Source: Methanobacteriota archaeon
Lineage (GTDB): Archaea; Thermoplasmatota; Poseidoniia; Poseidoniales; Thalassarchaeaceae
NCBI GenBank assembly: GCA_014384685.1
Contig: JACNFL010000162.1
Location: forward strand, 1 to 7,693
Direction of reading: 5' to 3'
Length of the DNA: 7,693 bases
Shown here one piece after another: positions 5,225 to 7,693 of the stretch. The position numbers and the translations under genes are program-made. Under the pieces are notes generated by a model. That model made no database searches and was not told the DNA's origin. It worked only from the letters and a program-made list of their open reading frames with translations. Each line of letters starts with the position of its first letter. The stretch's first letter is position 1.

Positions 5225-6319
5225 TTGGGAGACAAGATTCCACTTGGTCGAATGTTCATCAATGATGAAATGAGAGAGGTTGTAAGCGACGTTCTTGATT
5301 CAGGTAGATGGATTAAAGGCCCACATTCCAAAGCATTTGGAGCAGAGTGGGCAGCATACTGTGGCGCTCTTGCAGGGACCCCATGCTCAAATGGCTCAAC
5401 CGCATTAATCGCCGCACTGCGGCTACTTGATGTGGGATATGGTGACGAAGTAATTGTTCCATCACACACATTCATTGCTAGTGCTACTTGTATTGATCAA
5501 GTCGGAGCAACTCCTGTTTTTGTTGATGTTGAAGAAGAATATCACACATTATGTCCTGATGAAGTTGAGAAGGCAATTACAGATGCCACAAAAGCAATCA
5601 TCGCTGTCCACTTGTATGGCCAACCAATTTCACCCCGTGTTTTTGAGATTGCAAAGAATCACAACATTCCGTTGATTGAAGATTCAGCCCAAGCACATGG
5701 TGCAGAATTGAACGGACAGAGAATTGGTAGCATGGGAGATTTAGCAACATTTTCCTTTTTCCCAAGTAAAAACATGGCTGTTGGTGGAGATGGTGGCTCA
5801 ATATTAGCAAACCGTGAAGATTTAGCAGATAAAATCAGCATGGCAATAGATCACGGGCGGTTAGACAAATACCGTCACGATTTCCTTGGTTCTAATTTCC
5901 GTCTTTCAGAAATGCAATGTGCTGTAGGTAGAGTCCAACTCAAACACCTAGATGATTGGGTTGCTCGTCGTAACCAAATCGCTACCCGATACAATGAAGC
6001 ATTTTCATCCCTTGAATGGACTAATCCCCCAGCAATACGTGAAGGTGCATTACATGCTTGGCATCAGTATGTTTTGCGTGTAGATAATCGTGATGAGTTC
6101 CAAGCACACATGGATGAGAAAGGAGTTTCTACAGGAATTCATTATCCCATACCTTGTCACCTTCAACCATTGTATGAGGGACACACACAGCATCAACAGG
6201 GCGCATTACCAGTTACTGAAGCAATCTGTGAGAGTGTAGTTTCTATTCCAGTTCATCCCCATCTTTCAGATGATGAAGTCGAGCAGGTAATTTCTGCCGT
6301 CAAGTCATTTCAGCCTTAA
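5225..6319 (+). CDS. DegT/DnrJ/EryC1 family PLP-dependent sugar-nucleotide aminotransferase
   Basis: The product is 364 residues from the TTG at 5225. These enzymes move an amino group, usually from glutamate, onto a keto-sugar nucleotide. Family marks: IPLGRMFIND at the N-terminus, SNGSTALIAALRLL (phosphate-binding helix), VPSHTFIASA, IEDSAQAHGA with D153 and Q156 stacking on PLP, SFFPSKN with the Schiff-base lysine K182, GGDGGSI, and the C-terminal GIHYPIPCHLQP. Length is normal (about 360-390). The GTG at 5156 would add 23 residues of low-complexity sequence that homologues lack. The acetyltransferase 600 bases downstream on the same strand suggests a 3-amino sugar such as those made by the FdtB/QdtB or WbpE/WlbC types; exact sugar and position are inferred. 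It is convergent with the CYTH gene and the stops overlap by four bases. Confidence 0.92.
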   Translation: MGDKIPLGRMFINDEMREVVSDVLDSGRWIKGPHSKAFGAEWAAYCGALAGTPCSNGSTALIAALRLLDVGYGDEVIVPSHTFIASATCIDQVGATPVFVDVEEEYHTLCPDEVEKAITDATKAIIAVHLYGQPISPRVFEIAKNHNIPLIEDSAQAHGAELNGQRIGSMGDLATFSFFPSKNMAVGGDGGSILANREDLADKISMAIDHGRLDKYRHDFLGSNFRLSEMQCAVGRVQLKHLDDWVARRNQIATRYNEAFSSLEWTNPPAIREGALHAWHQYVLRVDNRDEFQAHMDEKGVSTGIHYPIPCHLQPLYEGHTQHQQGALPVTEAICESVVSIPVHPHLSDDEVEQVISAVKSFQP

Positions 6320-6840
6320 TTGGGGCGCGGGTAATTTGCTAGCGCTTGGTTTGACCACACATCATCTTGTCCTGTAAGTTCGCGCCCAACCCAATTTGGT
6401 AAGGTGATAGAATAATCAGGTGATGGTATTTCTATTTCAGCGATGACCAAACCAGAATTATTACCTTCAAATAAATCAATTTCCCAAAACAAATCATCAT
6501 TCGTTGGGATTTTATAGCGTGTTTTTTCAACACTTGGATATTTTCTAGAATTAACAATTTCAAGCACCGATTCTAATGGTATTTCCTTTTCAAATTCTAA
6601 CCGTGATGGGCCATCAGAGCGGTTTTTTGCTGTTGCAATAGCTGTATTCCCATGCACTCTAAACCGATATGCAGAGAGCGGGTCGGCCAACACTTCTTCT
6701 AATTCACTAATTTCACCTGGCCAAAAATTCAACCAATCCTCAGAAGGGAGATAGCATTGTATCATCCGCACACCTTCTCCTAGTGGAGGTAATGTGGTTG
6801 AATCTTCAATCAAAAATTTCCGCTCAATTTCAATACCCAC
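6316..6840 (-). CDS. CYTH-domain phosphohydrolase (triphosphatase/class IV adenylate cyclase superfamily)
   Basis: The 174-residue protein starts with the defining EIERKFL motif (ExExK: E4, E6, K8), the metal- and triphosphate-binding strand of the CYTH tunnel. Further tunnel residues are R59/R61 (YRFRV), K72, E82 and E84 (LEFEKE), R108 (KTRYK), E120 and D122 (FWEIDLFEG), and E135/E137 (IAEIEI). CYTH proteins hydrolyse inorganic triphosphate or organic triphosphates; a few make cAMP or thiamine derivatives. Simple stand-alone proteins of this size are most often triphosphatases, so that is the best guess. The start is GTG at 6840, with a G-rich GGGGGGAT four bases upstream as a ribosome-binding site. 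It is divergent from the acetyltransferase gene, separating it from the aminotransferase. Its function probably has nothing to do with the sugar genes. Confidence 0.88.
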   Translation of the reverse strand: MGIEIERKFLIEDSTTLPPLGEGVRMIQCYLPSEDWLNFWPGEISELEEVLADPLSAYRFRVHGNTAIATAKNRSDGPSRLEFEKEIPLESVLEIVNSRKYPSVEKTRYKIPTNDDLFWEIDLFEGNNSGLVIAEIEIPSPDYSITLPNWVGRELTGQDDVWSNQALANYPRPN

Positions 6841-6926
6841 GCAATCCCCCCAAGTTGTGCTATTACCCCTTCACGGTCAATGTTTCGGGCGTGGCGTTGA
6901 AGTGTTAGTCACCCGAGGCGCACCAT

Positions 6927-7382
6927 ATGGGCGAACCTCGCCGTATCCAATCAGGAATTGTAGATGTAGAGTTTGGAGAAGGTGTCACAGTCATTGAACC
7001 AACTAATATCTATGGTTGCAAAATATCTGATAATGTGTTTGTTGGCCCCTTCGTAGAAATCCAGCGCAGAGTGACAATCGGCGCCCGCACGCGTGTGCAG
7101 AGCCACGCATTTATCTGTGAACTCGTGACTATCGGAGAAGACTGCTTCATCAGTCATGGAGCCATGTTCATCAACGACCCATTCAAAATAGGCGGCCCTG
7201 CAAGAGGCGACCAGACCCAATGGAAAGAGACGATCATTGGTAATCGAGTCAGCATTGGTACTAACGCTACCATAATGCCTGTAACAATCTGTGATGATGT
7301 AGTAATTGGAGCGGGTAGTGTGGTTACCAAGGACATCACAGAGGCGGGCACCTATGCGGGCAATCCCGCCCGCAAAATGTGA
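6927..7382 (+). CDS. Left-handed beta-helix sugar N-acetyltransferase (WxcM-N/WlbB-like)
   Basis: The 151-residue protein is built of hexapeptide repeats (about residues 19-136: VTVIEP, CKISDN, VTIGAR, VTIGED, VSIGTN, VVIGAG and others) and ends with the acetyltransferase signature AGNPARKM. The layout NIYGCKISDNVFVGPFVEIQ, then HAFICELVTIG, then SHGAMFIND matches the group that N-acetylates amino sugars on nucleotide carriers (WxcM N-domain, FdtC, WlbB/WbpD). N83 in FIND is the likely catalytic asparagine by analogy with WlbB. It would use acetyl-CoA on the product of the DegT aminotransferase. It is somewhat short, with no C-terminal helical extension. The ATG at 6927 has GAGG eight bases upstream. 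Codons look more GC-rich than in its neighbours. A four-base gap leads to the next gene. Confidence 0.9.
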   Translation: MGEPRRIQSGIVDVEFGEGVTVIEPTNIYGCKISDNVFVGPFVEIQRRVTIGARTRVQSHAFICELVTIGEDCFISHGAMFINDPFKIGGPARGDQTQWKETIIGNRVSIGTNATIMPVTICDDVVIGAGSVVTKDITEAGTYAGNPARKM

Positions 7383-7386
7383 TTTT

Positions 7387-7617
7387 ATGTTTCAACGATT
7401 ATTGGAACATCCTCTGTTTAAATCATTCATTGCATATTCCATTTTTCGTGCTTTCTATGGAGCTGCCATCCTCCTCTTCACGTGGTTCTTCGCAACGGAA
7501 ACCGATGCACCACTGTGGGCATCCATCGTATTCCTTCTTTGTTCAATGGTATTTTCCAGAATATTATTTCGGTACATCAAGAAGCGACGAGAGCCGATCC
7601 ATGTCATGGACGGCTAG
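7387..7617 (+). CDS. Small two-helix membrane protein, unknown function
   Basis: I do not recognise the family. From the ATG at 7387 the product is 76 residues: a short basic/amphipathic N-terminus, one hydrophobic helix at about 12-37, a short polar turn (TETDAPL), a second helix at about 42-62, and a strongly basic tail (RYIKKRRE) that should stay in the cytoplasm. A longer frame into the acetyltransferase gene is possible but has no hydrophobic or conserved content. GTGAT just before the ATG may act as the ribosome-binding site. It starts four bases after the acetyltransferase stop, so the two are probably cotranscribed. Its stop overlaps the stop of the convergent gene at 7614. Confidence 0.7.
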   Translation: MFQRLLEHPLFKSFIAYSIFRAFYGAAILLFTWFFATETDAPLWASIVFLLCSMVFSRILFRYIKKRREPIHVMDG

Positions 7618-7693
7618 ACATCTTCTTCGTCAATTGATATCACTTCTTCAGTTGATGTCGGAACTGCATTCAGATCATGTTCAACCCCTTGCA
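7614..7693 (-). CDS. C-terminal tail of a minus-strand gene (partial)
   Basis: One minus-strand frame is open from the window edge to a TAG at 7614-7616. It encodes 25 residues with an acidic end (STEEVISIDEEDV). The other two minus-strand frames have stops in this stretch. The codon choice (GAA, GAT, ATA) is like that of the other genes, and convergent genes with touching stops occur elsewhere in this window. The product cannot be named from this tail, and so short a frame could be open by chance. Confidence 0.5.
   Translation of the reverse strand, partial: QGVEHDLNAVPTSTEEVISIDEEDV

Noticed and set aside
5182..5475. Minus-strand open frame opposite the aminotransferase start
   Set aside because: It is the antisense shadow of the conserved DegT N-terminal region; no independent support.
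7344..7373. GC-rich hairpin (GCGGG-CAAT-CCCGC and flanking GGGC/GCCC) near the acetyltransferase stop
   Set aside because: It falls on codons for the conserved AGNPAR motif, so amino-acid constraint explains it; there is no T-run after it and the next gene begins a few bases later, so a terminator is unlikely.
7306..7386. Extended N-terminus of the 76-residue membrane protein
   Set aside because: It would overlap the acetyltransferase coding region by 77 bases with no ribosome-binding site; the ATG at 7387 directly precedes the helical part.

Overview
The window looks like a stretch of an archaeal chromosome, most likely a marine planktonic euryarchaeote related to Marine Group II/Poseidoniales. 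That placement is an inference. It rests on archaeal-style TATA boxes (a clean TTTAAATA ahead of speD), a mix of GGTGA/GGAG ribosome-binding sites and leaderless-looking starts, GTG and TTG starts, a class II tRNA-Leu with no encoded CCA, AT-leaning composition, and tight gene packing. No rRNA, CRISPR array, transposase or complete mobile element is visible.

Left part (1-4334). The window opens inside the C-terminus of a site-2-protease-like (M50) membrane metalloprotease on the + strand. Facing it is a minus-strand series read from right to left: speD (SpeD-family pyruvoyl decarboxylase), a deoxyhypusine-synthase-like (DHS-like) protein, a DDAH-family guanidine hydrolase with its full set of recognisable active-site residues, and a large M28 zinc peptidase with a lipoprotein signal. 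The speD/DHS-like junction is very tight: the speD stop lies inside the ribosome-binding site of the next gene. Together they read as a polyamine module. The DHS-like protein keeps the catalytic lysine but has lost residues that bind spermidine in true deoxyhypusine synthase, so a polyamine synthase (homospermidine-type) role is a serious alternative to eIF5A modification.

Middle (4447-5224). A small two-helix membrane protein is followed by about 490 bases without a convincing protein gene. This stretch holds tRNA-Leu(GAG) on the minus strand, a 21-bp direct repeat of the tRNA 3' end 138 bp away, a third, inverted copy between them, and TTTGA-rich repeats. It resembles an attachment-site relic or a tRNA-derived repeat island.

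Right part (5225-7693). A PLP-dependent DegT/DnrJ/EryC1 sugar aminotransferase and a left-handed beta-helix sugar N-acetyltransferase lie on the + strand. They probably act in sequence to make an N-acetylated amino sugar for surface glycans or protein glycosylation. They are separated by a CYTH-domain phosphohydrolase on the minus strand. A small two-helix membrane protein follows the acetyltransferase by four bases. The window ends in the acidic C-terminal tail of a minus-strand gene. Two convergent gene pairs here overlap by exactly four bases at their stop codons (TTAA and CTAG).
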